A DNA stretch of 64,000 bases from Synechococcales cyanobacterium C42_A2020_086 (GCA_015272325.1 JACYLU010000017.1:62001-126000); one strand, 5' to 3'; numbered from the stretch's first letter, positions 52,039 to 62,900 are shown. Made by a program: numbers and translations. Notes: generated from the sequence alone by a model not told the origin.

Positions 52039-54012
52039 TTAGTGTCCCGTCAGGCGGGTCAAGACCTGATTCGAGCGCTCCACAAAGGCCTTCATGCCGT
52101 CGGCGTCGAAGCCTTTCTGTGCCATTAGCGCCAGATCATAGACATGTTGACAGATCAGCGTTGCCAACTCCGCCGAAGGAGACGATCCTTCAGTGATAAT
52201 GCTGCCCTGGCTAATATTGACGAGATTTTGGATTAGCGGGTGCGTTGTGTTGACTAGCAGCGTATGCTCCTCGGGGAACTCGACTGCCTGCTGCGACAAG
52301 AGAGCATTCATCTCCTGAAGCCGGCGCATTGCTTCTGGTAACAGCACCATGGCAGGCGGAGCAGCTTCGGCATTGTCTGACTTCAGCGCTTCGGTGCGAA
52401 TTGTCACCTTGGGCTTGTTGAGCGCCCGCTCAAACAGCTCTTTGATCAGCTCGCTGCGGGTTTTGTTTGTTGTCGGATCAACAATTTCGCTGGCTTTGTC
52501 TTTGTCGATCAGGGTGTCGTCGAGGTCGGCATCGACGCGAGAGAATTTGACGTCGGAATGCTCCCGTTCCAAAAAGCTGATGAAGTGCGAGTCAATGAAG
52601 GAATCCATAAACAGCACTTCCAAGCCTTGGCTCTTGTGCAGCTCGACGTAGGTAGCTTGCGCGGCCGCATCGGTGCAGTAGTAAACGCGGTTCTTGTGGC
52701 GCGACTGGTTGCGCTCTAGATAATCTTTCAGCGTCGTGTAGGATTTGCCGTCCAAGACGTTGCTTTGCTCGCTGGAGGTTGAAACGTCCTGCCAGACATC
52801 ACCTTCGCCGGATTGCACCTCCACTGCAGCGGACGGGGTTCCTAAGTCGGCCGTGGTGCGGAAGATCAGGATATCCTCAACCTGCTTCTTGAACTTGTCG
52901 TCGTTCATTGAGCCGAACTTGACGAAGGTGCCGAGGTCTTGCCAGCAGCGAATGTATTGCGCCCGGTCATCGCGATATAGCTCCTTCAGCCGGTCGCCGA
53001 CTTTCTTGGCGATGTAGTCGGCAATCTTGCGTACGGTGCGATCATTCTGCAAGAAGCTGCGGGAGACGTTGAGCGGAATGTCGCTGCTGTCAATGACGCC
53101 GCGCAGCGGCAGCAAGAAGCGGGGAATTATCTCTTCGCAGTTATCGCTGACGAACACCTGGTTGCAGAAGAGTTTGATCTGCCCCTTGGTGACATCGACA
53201 TCCGGCTTCAGCTTGGGGAAGTACAAAATGCCGTTGACGACAAACGGATAATCGGTGTTGAGGTGTACCCAGAGCAGCGGGTCTTCTTGGAACGGATAGA
53301 GATAGCGATAGAACTCTAGATAGTCATCGCTGCTGAGGCTGCTAGGCGATTCTTTCCAGGGCGCTTTTTGCTTGTTGATCTGCTCGCCGTCTAGCTTGAT
53401 CGGGAAGGGCATGAAGTCGCAGTACTTCTTGACAAGCTGCCGGATGCGGTACGGCTCCAGATAGTCCAACTCCTCGTCCATCAAGGTGAGGGTAACAGTG
53501 GTGCCAATGCTCGACCGCTCCGACTCGCTGATCTCAAACTGGGTCGAGCCGTCGCAGGACCAATGCACTGCCTGCGCTCCAGGTTGGTAGGATAGGGTAT
53601 CAATCTCGACCCGCGACGCTACCATAAAGGACGAGTAGAAGCCCAGTCCAAAATGCCCGATGATCTGCTGATCGCCGCTGTTTTTGTACTTCTCGACGAA
53701 TTCTTCAGCGCTAGAGAAGGCAACTTGGTTGATGTATTTCTTGACCTCGTCGGCGGTCATGCCAATGCCGGTATCTGAAACCGACAGCTTCTTATTGTCC
53801 TTATCAATCGTGATCACGATCTCCGGTTCTGCCATCTCGCCGCTAAAGTCGCCCGAGCGAGACACCATCCGTAGCTTCTGGATGGCATCTACGGCGTTAG
53901 AAATTAATTCCCGCAGGAAAATTTCGTGATCCGAATACAGCCATTTTTTGATAATTGGAAAAATATTCTCAGTATGGATACTGATATTGCCCTGTTCCAG
54001 AATGGTTGTCAT
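52039..54012 (-). CDS. htpG: Molecular chaperone HtpG (Hsp90)
   Basis: A 657-residue Hsp90. The N-terminal GHKL ATPase domain has LRELISNAVDAIQKLR (catalytic Glu and Asn), DTGIGM and IGHFGLGFYSSFMVA. The middle domain follows with LPLRGVIDSSDIPLNVSRSF. The C-terminal dimerisation domain is shorter and divergent, as is usual in cyanobacteria. It assists folding under heat and oxidative stress and in phycobilisome maintenance. It is convergent with the mgtC family gene. No CIRCE element was seen upstream. Confidence 0.96.
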   Translation of the reverse strand: MTTILEQGNISIHTENIFPIIKKWLYSDHEIFLRELISNAVDAIQKLRMVSRSGDFSGEMAEPEIVITIDKDNKKLSVSDTGIGMTADEVKKYINQVAFSSAEEFVEKYKNSGDQQIIGHFGLGFYSSFMVASRVEIDTLSYQPGAQAVHWSCDGSTQFEISESERSSIGTTVTLTLMDEELDYLEPYRIRQLVKKYCDFMPFPIKLDGEQINKQKAPWKESPSSLSSDDYLEFYRYLYPFQEDPLLWVHLNTDYPFVVNGILYFPKLKPDVDVTKGQIKLFCNQVFVSDNCEEIIPRFLLPLRGVIDSSDIPLNVSRSFLQNDRTVRKIADYIAKKVGDRLKELYRDDRAQYIRCWQDLGTFVKFGSMNDDKFKKQVEDILIFRTTADLGTPSAAVEVQSGEGDVWQDVSTSSEQSNVLDGKSYTTLKDYLERNQSRHKNRVYYCTDAAAQATYVELHKSQGLEVLFMDSFIDSHFISFLEREHSDVKFSRVDADLDDTLIDKDKASEIVDPTTNKTRSELIKELFERALNKPKVTIRTEALKSDNAEAAPPAMVLLPEAMRRLQEMNALLSQQAVEFPEEHTLLVNTTHPLIQNLVNISQGSIITEGSSPSAELATLICQHVYDLALMAQKGFDADGMKAFVERSNQVLTRLTGH

Positions 54013-54218
54013 GGGTCTACTTCACGGGGGAATAGAAGAACGCTTAAACAGTGAAACCTTTGATGGGGCAATGCAGATGCCTAACTGCCGCCCACCCTGA
54101 GCCAATGTTGCCCAGCTTAAAAACACGCTACGCGATTGCTCTCTATTCTAAGCAGAGGGGGTTCCGCTCGTAGGAGTTCGGATTTCCCTACAGCCGCACC
54201 GGATTAGGAGACCTGCCC

Positions 54219-55247
54219 ATGACGCCAGATAAAGCGCCCGAACTGCACCTCGCCCACCGCTTGCCGCCAATGGATGCTGCTGATCAGTCGCTGCTGGTGT
54301 CGATTTTGGGCAGCGCTGAGCCAGAATTCTTGTCGCAGACGGTGGCAGATATTTGCCGTCAGTATCTCGGACAGGCGATCAGCCACTGCGAATTTTGGGA
54401 AGTTAGCGTCAGCTTCACGGCCGGGCTAACGCTGGCGAATGGAGAGCGAGTCGTGGTTAAATGCCGCAGCCCCCAAAACATCACCCTAGAAACCTTGCAG
54501 GCGGTGTGTCAGGTACAGCAGGGGCTAGCAAATCAAGGCTTTCCCTGCCCTCGGATCATCCAACATCCAGTGCAGCATCGTTCCTGCTATGTGACGATCG
54601 AGGCATTGCTGGACGCAGGCGAACACTGCAATGCTCATGATCCGACCGTGCGGCGTGCCATGGCGACCGGATTGGCTCAATTGCTGCAAATGGCCCAGCC
54701 GTGGATCAATCTGCCTCACCTGCCGCGCAGCCGCTTTCATCATCCGCAGTGGGAAAAGCCGCACAATGCCCTGTTTGACTTTGAACGCACCGCTGCCGGA
54801 GCAGAATGGATCGATGCCATCGCCGCAGCGGCCAAAGCCATTTATGCTAATTCCACCACGGCTCTGGTTGTGGGACACATGGACTGGAGCGCCAAAAACA
54901 TGCGGGTTGCCGGGCAGCAGCTCAGCGCAGTTTATGATTGGGACAGCCTGCGCCTTGAGGATGAACGGGTGGTCGTTGGCAATGCTGCCAAAGGATTTCT
55001 GGTGACGTGGTATGTTCCCGTCGCGACGCTCGTACCCACCCCCAGTGATGTGCAGCAGTTCGTTCAGGACTACGAAATGGCTAGAGGTCAACCCTTCACC
55101 GCCGCCGATCGCGCCATCATTGCGGCCGCACTGCACTATTCAATGGCCTACACCGCCCGCTGCGAGCATGCCCTCGACCCAGAAGGCAAAACCCTAAACG
55201 GCAGTTTTCGTGAGGCGCTGCGAAATGTGTCATCCTACTGCTTATAA
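54219..55247 (+). CDS. APH-type phosphotransferase family protein
   Basis: A 342-residue, kinase-like protein. VVVKCRSPQNITLETLQAVC holds the ATP-binding Lys. The catalytic loop is LVVGHMDWSAKNMRV (HxDxxxxN) and the metal loop is VYDWDSLRLEDE. This is the aminoglycoside/homoserine/choline kinase superfamily; specificity cannot be assigned and no drug-resistance role is implied. The N-terminal stretch to about residue 60 is variable. It is divergent from htpG and lies upstream of clpB, separated by 152 bp. Confidence 0.82.
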   Translation: MTPDKAPELHLAHRLPPMDAADQSLLVSILGSAEPEFLSQTVADICRQYLGQAISHCEFWEVSVSFTAGLTLANGERVVVKCRSPQNITLETLQAVCQVQQGLANQGFPCPRIIQHPVQHRSCYVTIEALLDAGEHCNAHDPTVRRAMATGLAQLLQMAQPWINLPHLPRSRFHHPQWEKPHNALFDFERTAAGAEWIDAIAAAAKAIYANSTTALVVGHMDWSAKNMRVAGQQLSAVYDWDSLRLEDERVVVGNAAKGFLVTWYVPVATLVPTPSDVQQFVQDYEMARGQPFTAADRAIIAAALHYSMAYTARCEHALDPEGKTLNGSFREALRNVSSYCL

Positions 55248-55399
55248 GGCAGCTAAGGCAGCAAATAAAGCAGCCAAAATTTTTCGGAGAAGCGTAATTT
55301 GCGAGGTGTGAACACCGACCTTCCTGATCAAGCATGATCCCTACAATGATCAAGAGAAGGAGTATGAGAAATAAGGCCTAAGAGGGAGGAGCGAGAACT

Positions 55400-58021
55400 A
55401 TGCAGCCAACCAATCCCAATCAATTTACCGAGAAAGCCTGGGAAGCCATTGCTCGCACGCCGGACATTGCCAAGCAGGCGCAACACCAGCAGATTGAGCC
55501 AGAGCATCTGATGCTAGCCCTGCTTGAGCAGCCCGAAGGACTGGCCACCAGCATTTTCAATAAGCTTGGGGTGAACGTGCAGCGCGTGCGCGACTATACC
55601 GAAGATGTGATTCGGCGGCAGCCACAGGTGTCGGGGGCAGGCAGTGCTGTGTATCTAGGACGGGCGCTGGATACGCTCCTCGATCGGGCAGAAGCGGCTC
55701 GCAAAGATCTAGGAGATGACTATATTTCCGTCGAGCACTTGCTGCTGGCCTATCCTAAGGACGACCGCTTTGGGCGCGGCTTATTTCAAGAACTTAAACT
55801 AGATGAAACTAAATTAAGGAACGCAGTGGAACAGATTAGAGGGAATCAAAAAGTTACAGATCAAAATCCGGAAGGCAAGTACGAAGCCCTGGAGAAATAC
55901 GGCCGCGACCTCACCGAGTTTGCGCGGCAGGGCAAGCTAGATCCGGTGATTGGGCGGGATGACGAAATTCGTCGCACAATTCAGATTTTGTCGCGCCGCA
56001 CCAAGAACAACCCAGTCCTGATCGGGGAGCCGGGCGTGGGTAAAACCGCGATTGCCGAAGGATTGGCGCAGCGGATTGTTAGCGGTGACGTGCCGCAATC
56101 GCTAAAGGATCGCCGCCTGATTGCCCTCGATATGGGAGCATTGATCGCTGGAGCCAAGTATCGCGGTGAATTCGAGGAGCGGCTGAAGGCAGTCCTCAAG
56201 GAAGTCACTGACTCGAAAGGGCAAATTATTCTGTTTATTGATGAGATCCATACAGTAGTTGGTGCAGGGGCTACCCAGGGTGCAATGGATGCTGGCAACT
56301 TGCTGAAGCCAATGCTGGCGCGGGGCGAACTGCGCTGTATCGGAGCTACGACGTTGGATGAGTACCGCAAGTACATCGAAAAAGACGCGGCGTTAGAGCG
56401 GCGCTTCCAGCAGGTGTATGTCGATCAGCCCAGCGTCGAAGATACGATCTCGATTCTGCGCGGTCTCAAGGAGCGCTATGAGGTGCACCACGGCGTCAAG
56501 ATCTCCGACAGTGCCCTCGTGGCGGCGGCAACTTTATCCAATCGCTACATCAGCGATCGCTTCCTGCCAGACAAGGCCATTGACCTCGTAGACGAAGCGG
56601 CCGCCAAGCTGAAGATGGAGATTACCTCTAAACCTGAGGAACTCGACGAAGTCGATCGCAAGATCCTGCAATTGGAGATGGAGAAGCTGTCGCTGCAAAA
56701 AGAAAGCGACATTGCCTCTCGTGAGCGGCTGGATCGCCTGGAAAAAGAGCTGGCTGACCTCAAGGAAGTGCAGAGCAGCCTCAATGCCCAATGGCAAGCC
56801 GAGAAAGACATGATCGTGGAAATCCAGAAGCTGAAGGAGGAAATCGATCGCGTCAATATCGAGATCCAGCAGGCTGAGCGCGACTATGACCTCAACCGTG
56901 CTGCCGAGCTGAAGTTCGGCAAACTCACGGATTTGCAGCGTAAAGTGCAAGACGCTGAAAAGAAACTGGCGCAAACCCAAACTAGCGGCAAGACGTTGCT
57001 GCGTGAGGAAGTCACCGAGTCTGACATTGCCGAAATTATCTCCAAGTGGACGGGGATTCCGGTCAGCAAGCTCGTGGAGTCGGAAATGCAGAAGCTGCTG
57101 CACCTCGAAGATGAGCTGCATCGTCGGGTTGTTGGTCAAGATGAAGCTGTGACAGCCGTGGCAGACGCCATTCAACGCTCGCGAGCCGGACTCGCAGATC
57201 CCAACCGACCCATTGCCAGCTTTATCTTCCTGGGACCAACGGGCGTCGGTAAGACCGAGCTGGCGAAGGCCTTGGCAGCCTACCTGTTCGATACCGAAGA
57301 AGCCATGGTGCGGATCGACATGTCGGAATACATGGAGAAGCATGCCGTGTCTCGCCTAATTGGTGCGCCTCCGGGCTATGTCGGTTACGAGGAAGGCGGT
57401 CAGCTCACCGAAGCGATTCGTCGCCGTCCCTACGCGGTGATTCTATTCGACGAGATCGAAAAAGCCCATCCCGATGTCTTTAACATCATGCTGCAAATCC
57501 TTGATGATGGTCGCGTCACCGATTCTCAGGGTCGCACTGTAGACTTTAAGAATACGGTAATCATCATGACCAGCAACATTGGTTCGCAATACATTTTGGA
57601 CGTAGCGGGTGATGATGAGCGCTACGAAGAAATGCGCTCTCGAGTGATGGAAGCCATGCGGGCCAACTTCCGCCCCGAGTTCCTCAACCGCATCGACGAA
57701 GTAATTATCTTCCACGGCTTGCAGAAGTCTGAACTGCGGCAGATTGTGCAGCTTCAGGTCAACCGCTTGGCGCAGCGCTTGTCTGATCGCAAGATCGGGC
57801 TCCGGCTTTCGGATACCGCCCTCGACTTCTTGGCAGAAGTGGGTTATGACCCGGTGTTTGGTGCCCGACCGCTGAAGCGAGCGATCCAGCGCGAGTTGGA
57901 AACGCAAATTGCCAAGGCCATTCTGCGGGGCGAGTTTCACGATGGCGACACTATCTTTGTCGATGTCGAGAACGAACGGTTGGCCTTCAAGCGCCTACCC
58001 GTCGAACTCGTGACAATGTAA
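55400..58021 (+). CDS. clpB: ATP-dependent chaperone ClpB
   Basis: An 873-residue disaggregase of usual length. The N-domain ([18 protein letters not shown]) is followed by AAA-1 with Walker A GEPGVGKT (about residue 207) and Walker B ([14 protein letters not shown]). A coiled-coil middle domain (about 410-530) distinguishes ClpB from ClpC, and AAA-2 has GPTGVGKT (about 613) and [15 protein letters not shown]. It resolubilises aggregates together with DnaK. GGAGGAG about 9 nt upstream marks the start. GGTGT-GA-ACACC (55305-55316) upstream is a dyad and TGATCAAG is repeated (55323 and about 55347); neither matches CIRCE. Confidence 0.97.
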   Translation: MQPTNPNQFTEKAWEAIARTPDIAKQAQHQQIEPEHLMLALLEQPEGLATSIFNKLGVNVQRVRDYTEDVIRRQPQVSGAGSAVYLGRALDTLLDRAEAARKDLGDDYISVEHLLLAYPKDDRFGRGLFQELKLDETKLRNAVEQIRGNQKVTDQNPEGKYEALEKYGRDLTEFARQGKLDPVIGRDDEIRRTIQILSRRTKNNPVLIGEPGVGKTAIAEGLAQRIVSGDVPQSLKDRRLIALDMGALIAGAKYRGEFEERLKAVLKEVTDSKGQIILFIDEIHTVVGAGATQGAMDAGNLLKPMLARGELRCIGATTLDEYRKYIEKDAALERRFQQVYVDQPSVEDTISILRGLKERYEVHHGVKISDSALVAAATLSNRYISDRFLPDKAIDLVDEAAAKLKMEITSKPEELDEVDRKILQLEMEKLSLQKESDIASRERLDRLEKELADLKEVQSSLNAQWQAEKDMIVEIQKLKEEIDRVNIEIQQAERDYDLNRAAELKFGKLTDLQRKVQDAEKKLAQTQTSGKTLLREEVTESDIAEIISKWTGIPVSKLVESEMQKLLHLEDELHRRVVGQDEAVTAVADAIQRSRAGLADPNRPIASFIFLGPTGVGKTELAKALAAYLFDTEEAMVRIDMSEYMEKHAVSRLIGAPPGYVGYEEGGQLTEAIRRRPYAVILFDEIEKAHPDVFNIMLQILDDGRVTDSQGRTVDFKNTVIIMTSNIGSQYILDVAGDDERYEEMRSRVMEAMRANFRPEFLNRIDEVIIFHGLQKSELRQIVQLQVNRLAQRLSDRKIGLRLSDTALDFLAEVGYDPVFGARPLKRAIQRELETQIAKAILRGEFHDGDTIFVDVENERLAFKRLPVELVTM

Positions 58022-58056
58022 TGGCGGCGTAATGGCAGCAGGCAACCCCTGTGCAA

Positions 58057-58087
58057 CCCCCTCTTCACATGGAGAGGGGGCTTTTTT
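58057..58087 (+). terminator. Rho-independent terminator after clpB
   Basis: CCCCCTCTTC pairs with GGAGAGGGGG (10 bp with one T-G pair; loop ACAT), followed by CTTTTTT. It begins 36 bp after the clpB stop. Confidence 0.9.
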
Positions 58088-58235
58088 AGCCGCTCTGGTT
58101 CGTTCGGATTGGCTTCAGAGCAACCTGTTAAGTCAAGTCTCAGGACCAACCTCCAGTTCCCGCAGCTTCGCAGCTAGGGCAAATTACTCAAGGACAGTCT
58201 CAGAAATTATTTCAAAGACTGCTTCAAAGACTCTT

Positions 58236-59258
58236 TCAAGCATAGTGAATTTCAGCAGCCGTTTCTCGTCCGTGCGGTGCTTGTAGATCCAGTTCCGGGC
58301 CTATTGGCACAATACCACCTGGATTCAGCGGAAATAAGGTGCTGTAGTACTCTCGCTTGACGGCTTCTAGGTCGCACGTGTCTGCTACCCCCGGAAGCTG
58401 ATATAGGTCGCGCAGGTAGCCGGAGAGATGAGGGTAATCTTGAATGCGACGCCGATTGCACTTAAATAGACCGTAGTAAACCGTATCAAATCGGAACAGC
58501 GTCGTAAAGAGCCGCACATCCGCAAGCATCACCTGATCACCACAGAGATAGCGAGTTTGAGACAGCGTCGTTTCAATTTCGTCTAACACGGCAAATAGTT
58601 CCTGACAGGCTTGCACATACGCGGCCTGCGTTTGGGCGAACCCACAGCGATAAACGCCATTGTTCACCGCTGGATAAATTTTTTGATTCCATTGTTCGAT
58701 CTGGGTCTGTAATTCGGCAGGATAGAGATCTAAGTCTGGTCGCTGAGCAAATGCATTGAACTCAGCGTTCAGCATTACGATAATTTCGGCACTTTCATTA
58801 TTCACAATTGTCCTGGTTTCCGTATCCCACAGTACCGGCACCGTACAGCGTCCTTGATAGCCCGGATGAAGCTGCTGATAAAACTGCCGCAGCGACGAAC
58901 ATCCCTCCTCGGGCTGCTCAAATACCCAGCCGCCCGCTTCTGGAGCCGGCACCACCCGCGTCACGGCAATCGCGTCCTCGAGTCCCTTTAAAGCTCGGAC
59001 CACTAGCGTCCGGTGTGCCCACGGACACCCCATCCCTACAATCAAACGATAGCGCCCCGCCGCCGCAGGGTAAGGACTATCCTGATGGGACTTGATTTCA
59101 GAGCGAAAGGCGCTCTCGGGCCGCACATACTCACCGGATGGACTGCGGGGTGCCATCTGCGACATCATGAGATGCCACATTGTCGTCCATGCCCATCGTC
59201 CTAGGCGGATGATGAAGTTCGCTGGCAAAGAGCGGGGTTGACGCGGTGTTGTAGTCAT
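58236..59258 (-). CDS. Xi-class glutathione S-transferase (glutathionyl-hydroquinone reductase-like)
   Basis: About 340 residues from the Met at 59258, which directly precedes the basic TTTPRQPRSLPANF stretch. The active-site Cys lies in VGMGCPWAHRTLVVRALKGL, and VPVLWDTETRTIVNNESAEI is the GSH-binding block. The helical C-terminal half includes TLSQTRYLCGDQVMLADVRL, then FTTLFRFDTVYYGLFKCN, typical of the ECM4/YqjG group. These enzymes reduce glutathionyl-hydroquinones and similar adducts. It is convergent with clpB. Confidence 0.88.
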   Translation of the reverse strand: MTTTPRQPRSLPANFIIRLGRWAWTTMWHLMMSQMAPRSPSGEYVRPESAFRSEIKSHQDSPYPAAAGRYRLIVGMGCPWAHRTLVVRALKGLEDAIAVTRVVPAPEAGGWVFEQPEEGCSSLRQFYQQLHPGYQGRCTVPVLWDTETRTIVNNESAEIIVMLNAEFNAFAQRPDLDLYPAELQTQIEQWNQKIYPAVNNGVYRCGFAQTQAAYVQACQELFAVLDEIETTLSQTRYLCGDQVMLADVRLFTTLFRFDTVYYGLFKCNRRRIQDYPHLSGYLRDLYQLPGVADTCDLEAVKREYYSTLFPLNPGGIVPIGPELDLQAPHGRETAAEIHYA

Positions 59259-59346
59259 GGCTTTACCCAGCATTAGCCAATAGACGTAGGTCAGTATACA
59301 TGATGGCACATTGTCAACGTACAGCTGGCAACGTCCACCCTACTGT

Positions 59347-60549
59347 TTATCCTGCTGCATCTTGCAGTTCTGAGGGACGCACGGTGATCTCCTGGGTTTG
59401 CTCTCCTCGGCGTATTTTGAGACGCAGGGGTTGGTTAATTTTTGCCGCCTCTACCGCATCTTGCAGCTGTTCTGCTGTGTTAATCGGCTTATCATTCGCT
59501 GCTGTAATTACATCGCCCCGACGAATTCCACCTTTGGCTGCTGGACTCTCTGGTACTACCTGAATGACCAATACACCGTTCATTTCAGGAGCTGTTACAG
59601 GAGAATTTGGATTTTCATTAAACTGTCTGGCAATCTCTGGAGTCAGCGTAACCATGCGAATGCCAATGTAGGGATGGGGAACTCTTTCACCACGCGCCAA
59701 GATATCTTTAATTTGCTTTGCCTTGTCAATGGGAATAGCGAACCCAATTCCTTGAGCATCAGCACGAATGGCGGTGTTAATTCCAATGACTTCCCCTCGC
59801 TGATTCAGTAAAGGTCCCCCTGAGTTACCTGGATTAATGGCAGCATCAGTTTGTAGAAAATCAAGACGCTTATCAGGAATACCAACTTGGGAACTGGTGC
59901 GGTTGAGGGTGCTGATAATTCCTAAAGTCACCGTATTATCTAAGCCCAAAGGATTGCCGACGGCAATTGCCCAATCTCCGACCTGCACATTGGCAGAACT
60001 TCCTAGGGGCGCGACTGGTAAATTTGATCCATTGATTTTGACTACAGCTAAGTCAGATGGCTCATCTACGCCTTGTACTTTGCCTGTAAATGTTCGCCCA
60101 TCCCGCAGGGTTACAATGACTTCATTGGCTCCACTCACGACATGAGCATTGGTGAGAATCAATCCATCACGATCTGTGATAAACCCAGACCCTTGCCCAT
60201 GCTGACGAAATTCCTGTGGCAGTCTGGGAAAAACGTCTCTCCCGAAGAATTCCTGGAAGAAAGGATCGTCAAAGAAGGGAGTTGGACTAACAGCAACCGT
60301 GCGCTCTGTGTCAATGCGTACGACAGCAGGCCCAACTCGCTCTACCGCAGCTGTAACGAAACTGCGTTCTAGATTCGAGGAGAAACTACTGAGATTCGCA
60401 GGTTCTGTTGTTGTATTAATAACAGTAGGATTATCAACAGCAATGATTTGTGGAAAAATATGCAAGATGCCTAAAGTGAGCACAACGCTGCCCAAAATCG
60501 TTCCTGCAATAGTGCCGACTTGTCGTACGGTTGGGTTTGTTGTTTTCAT
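59347..60549 (-). CDS. HtrA/Deg-type trypsin-like serine protease with PDZ domain
   Basis: About 400 residues. A signal-anchor (VGTIAGTILGSVVLTLGILH) directs it to the periplasm or thylakoid side. The catalytic triad is visible: His in LTNAHVVSGANEVIVTLRDG, Asp in SDLAVVKING, Ser in NPGNSGGPLLNQRGEVIGIN. One PDZ domain follows (about residues 300-395). It belongs with the cyanobacterial HhoA/HhoB/HtrA group, which removes damaged envelope proteins; which of the three it is cannot be settled here. It is the last gene of the minus-strand run, 182 bp after the PRC-barrel gene. Confidence 0.93.
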   Translation of the reverse strand: MKTTNPTVRQVGTIAGTILGSVVLTLGILHIFPQIIAVDNPTVINTTTEPANLSSFSSNLERSFVTAAVERVGPAVVRIDTERTVAVSPTPFFDDPFFQEFFGRDVFPRLPQEFRQHGQGSGFITDRDGLILTNAHVVSGANEVIVTLRDGRTFTGKVQGVDEPSDLAVVKINGSNLPVAPLGSSANVQVGDWAIAVGNPLGLDNTVTLGIISTLNRTSSQVGIPDKRLDFLQTDAAINPGNSGGPLLNQRGEVIGINTAIRADAQGIGFAIPIDKAKQIKDILARGERVPHPYIGIRMVTLTPEIARQFNENPNSPVTAPEMNGVLVIQVVPESPAAKGGIRRGDVITAANDKPINTAEQLQDAVEAAKINQPLRLKIRRGEQTQEITVRPSELQDAAG

Positions 60550-60731
60550 GAAAGACATTGATCGATCCCTCCACTGTATTGGTCATCGATTCAGCTGGGG
60601 CGTCTAGATTTGTCGTTTGCGCTCTAATCCTGAAGGATTGGCTGCGATCAAAAGCTCTACCTACTACATCAATGTGAATGAAGTACTTGCTCAATTTGAA
60701 ATGATGAAATAATACGAAAAAGCAAAGTAAC

Positions 60732-61493
60732 TTAAGAGCCGCGAGTCAATCGTTGCCAAGCGGAGTCAATAGCCTGTTTCATTCGCTGACCTGCACGATT
60801 AAGACTCTGTTGGAAGTCATCCCACTTATCTTCTAGGAAATCGGCAGCTTCTTGCAGCGCATTCCTATCGTGTTGGCCTGTTGCTGCCAACTCACTGTGA
60901 ACCTCTCTAATTTTGACCCGTACCACATCCGGTTTATCTTGAGGCGATACCAAGGATTTGAGGCGATCGCCCATTTGCTTCACCAGATTCTTTACCTGCT
61001 GCGATTTCTCACTCAAAAAGCCTTTTAATCCTTCCGATTCAGTCTTCAGTCGATTCTTAGCGTCTTCTTTAATCACCACTACTTCCGCATCAATCACCTC
61101 TATATCCTCTGGAAATAGAACTGCTCGTCCACCAAAAGGTGCAGCAATATCTCCACCTAGAATATAGGCTACAATATCTCCTGTTTCCCAGTCGAATAGA
61201 AAGTCCTCTACCCAACCTAATGCATCAGAAACTGACGGAGTACGCACTGCCATACGATACAAACGGCGCAGTGACGTTGGTGGCTCCATCGCCAAACCAG
61301 AGTAGGTGAGAACGGCATCTGGACCGATGATCGAAACTTGTTCCAGGGGAGTATAGCCTGCATGACTGCCAAAGTAAACCACTCGTCCCCGATCATCCAC
61401 CCAAACTTCTTCGACACCACCAAGGCGAGTCGCAGTGCTGCTATCCATTGCCGTCAACCCAATCATCTGACTACGACGAATAACGTTGAACAT
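60732..61493 (-). CDS. PRC-barrel domain protein
   Basis: A 253-residue protein. Residues about 8-70 and 80-150 look like two PRC-barrel units (IGLTAMDSSTATRLGGVEEV, then WVDDRGRVVYFG; DALGWVEDFLFDWETGDIVA, then YILGG). The C-terminal about 100 residues are helical and Lys/Asp/Gln-rich. Cyanobacterial PRC-barrel proteins of this type are often found beside stress genes. The function is unknown; it probably acts in the cytoplasm. It is 57 bp downstream of the DUF1614 gene and likely co-transcribed. Confidence 0.85.
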   Translation of the reverse strand: MFNVIRRSQMIGLTAMDSSTATRLGGVEEVWVDDRGRVVYFGSHAGYTPLEQVSIIGPDAVLTYSGLAMEPPTSLRRLYRMAVRTPSVSDALGWVEDFLFDWETGDIVAYILGGDIAAPFGGRAVLFPEDIEVIDAEVVVIKEDAKNRLKTESEGLKGFLSEKSQQVKNLVKQMGDRLKSLVSPQDKPDVVRVKIREVHSELAATGQHDRNALQEAADFLEDKWDDFQQSLNRAGQRMKQAIDSAWQRLTRGS

Positions 61494-61550
61494 AACTTCA
61501 CTCTCCAGAAATAAACCAAACTTTTTTCGGTTTTTCAGTGATTAGTAGGC

Positions 61551-62219
61551 TTAAGTGAGTAGCAAGGCAAAAAGTCCGCACAGGGCAATACCATCAAATA
61601 CGCCTGCTCCACCAATACTCAAAACCCCTGCTGACATCTTCTCAAGTTCGGGTAGATGCAGTAGATCAGCACCGATTAACGTTCCTAAAACACCACCTGC
61701 AAAGGCTACAGGTGCAGCACCGTTTCCAACTATCAACAATGCCATGAGAGAAGCTGTTAGTGGAGCAACAAGTGCATTCATTTGGATGCCAATTCCCGGA
61801 ACAACTTGGGCTGAAAAGTAACTCATGAATGTGACAACCAAAGTGACAACTAAAATAGCTAATGGATCGGAACGTGTGAATTCGTAAAGAGCTAGTAAGG
61901 TAGGAATTAAACCGCCCCCTACATTGAGTGCTACAATCGTCTTCTGCTCAATCTTGCGTAGGGGAATGCCCCAAAATCGAGCTATCCAGAGGTCGGCAAA
62001 GTCTGGAATAATCGGCACATGTGAAACTCGTTCATATAGTGGAATATTGATTGTGCTTCCTAAAATTACGGCCGTAAACAACAGGAATGCAGTACTGGGA
62101 GAGAAACCCAGTTTAGCAACTGCAACTTCCACTACATCCAAGGCGATCGTAAGCCAAATGAATGGAAACAGGAGTAAGAAAAGCAAGAAAAGTGCAAATG
62201 TAACAGGAAGGTAAATCAT
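61551..62219 (-). CDS. DUF1614 domain-containing membrane protein
   Basis: A 222-residue protein with about seven membrane segments. LGFSPSTAFLLFTAVILGST, then INIPLY and VALNVGGGLIPTLLALYEF are typical of DUF1614, as are the C-terminal GADLLHLPELEKMSAGVLSI, then GGAGVFDGIAL. The family is found in archaea, bacilli and cyanobacteria and has no known function. It starts 27 bp after the PsiE-like gene and is probably in the same transcript. Confidence 0.87.
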   Translation of the reverse strand: MIYLPVTFALFLLFLLLFPFIWLTIALDVVEVAVAKLGFSPSTAFLLFTAVILGSTINIPLYERVSHVPIIPDFADLWIARFWGIPLRKIEQKTIVALNVGGGLIPTLLALYEFTRSDPLAILVVTLVVTFMSYFSAQVVPGIGIQMNALVAPLTASLMALLIVGNGAAPVAFAGGVLGTLIGADLLHLPELEKMSAGVLSIGGAGVFDGIALCGLFALLLT

Positions 62220-62246
62220 CTAGATAGAATGCGATTAGAGTTGACG

Positions 62247-62819
62247 TTAAAAAGGATATTGCTCGATAGAACTAAAATAATCAGGTTTAGAGCTTTGGCG
62301 ACTTAGAAACTCTTCGTTCCTTGATTGTTTGATGATATCAAAACGTTGAAACATCCAGACTCGTAAAGCCAACAATCCACCTAATACAACTAGAAATCCA
62401 CAGACACCCAGCAATTGGTTGATGGGAATATCCAAAACTCCTTGCAAAATTACTTCTCGCAATGCAGACACCAAAGACACCTCAACGGCTGCACCAATAG
62501 AAATTCTCTGTTCTTGCAAATAGATGATCAGCAGACGAAAGATCTCGACCAAAATTAGAATAAATAATATATCGGATGTAATAGTCTGAAAATTAATCGT
62601 CTCTAACAAAGAAAGGAACATTTCCCCTAAGCGAATAAGCATTACACAAAATATGCCAATGCATAGGGATACCACAATAAAGTTCTGGAAGATCTCCAGG
62701 TTTCGGACGACGGTTTCTCGTTGAAACCAGGATTTCCAGCATCGAGCTGGTGGAGAGGACGACGTTCTATCGTGATAATTCTCCAGGGTGAGTTCTTCCG
62801 TGTTATCTTTTGTATTCAT
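62247..62819 (-). CDS. Phosphate-starvation-inducible PsiE-like membrane protein
   Basis: About 190 residues from the ATG at 62819 (an open frame upstream lacks a good start). About 40 hydrophilic residues are followed by four membrane segments. SDILFILILVEIFRLLIIYL, then QEQRISIGAAVEVSLVSALR and EVILQG is the PsiE core. In E. coli, psiE is induced by phosphate starvation through PhoB and its role is unknown. The gene is 81 bp after DUF2905. Confidence 0.85.
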   Translation of the reverse strand: MNTKDNTEELTLENYHDRTSSSPPARCWKSWFQRETVVRNLEIFQNFIVVSLCIGIFCVMLIRLGEMFLSLLETINFQTITSDILFILILVEIFRLLIIYLQEQRISIGAAVEVSLVSALREVILQGVLDIPINQLLGVCGFLVVLGGLLALRVWMFQRFDIIKQSRNEEFLSRQSSKPDYFSSIEQYPF

Positions 62820-62900
62820 ATACTTACCATCGCAATCAACCCATAATCTCCTCAAAGTTCTGCTTGAGTAGCTGTTCTGCCTTGCCGGCAACAAGGGTTC

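Noticed and set aside
55248-55399. CIRCE operator upstream of clpB
   Set aside because: The inverted repeat there (GGTGT-GA-ACACC) does not match TTAGCACTC-N9-GAGTGCTAA.
56534-57343. 269-codon minus-strand frame inside clpB
   Set aside because: Shadow of the highly conserved clpB coding sequence; no independent signal.
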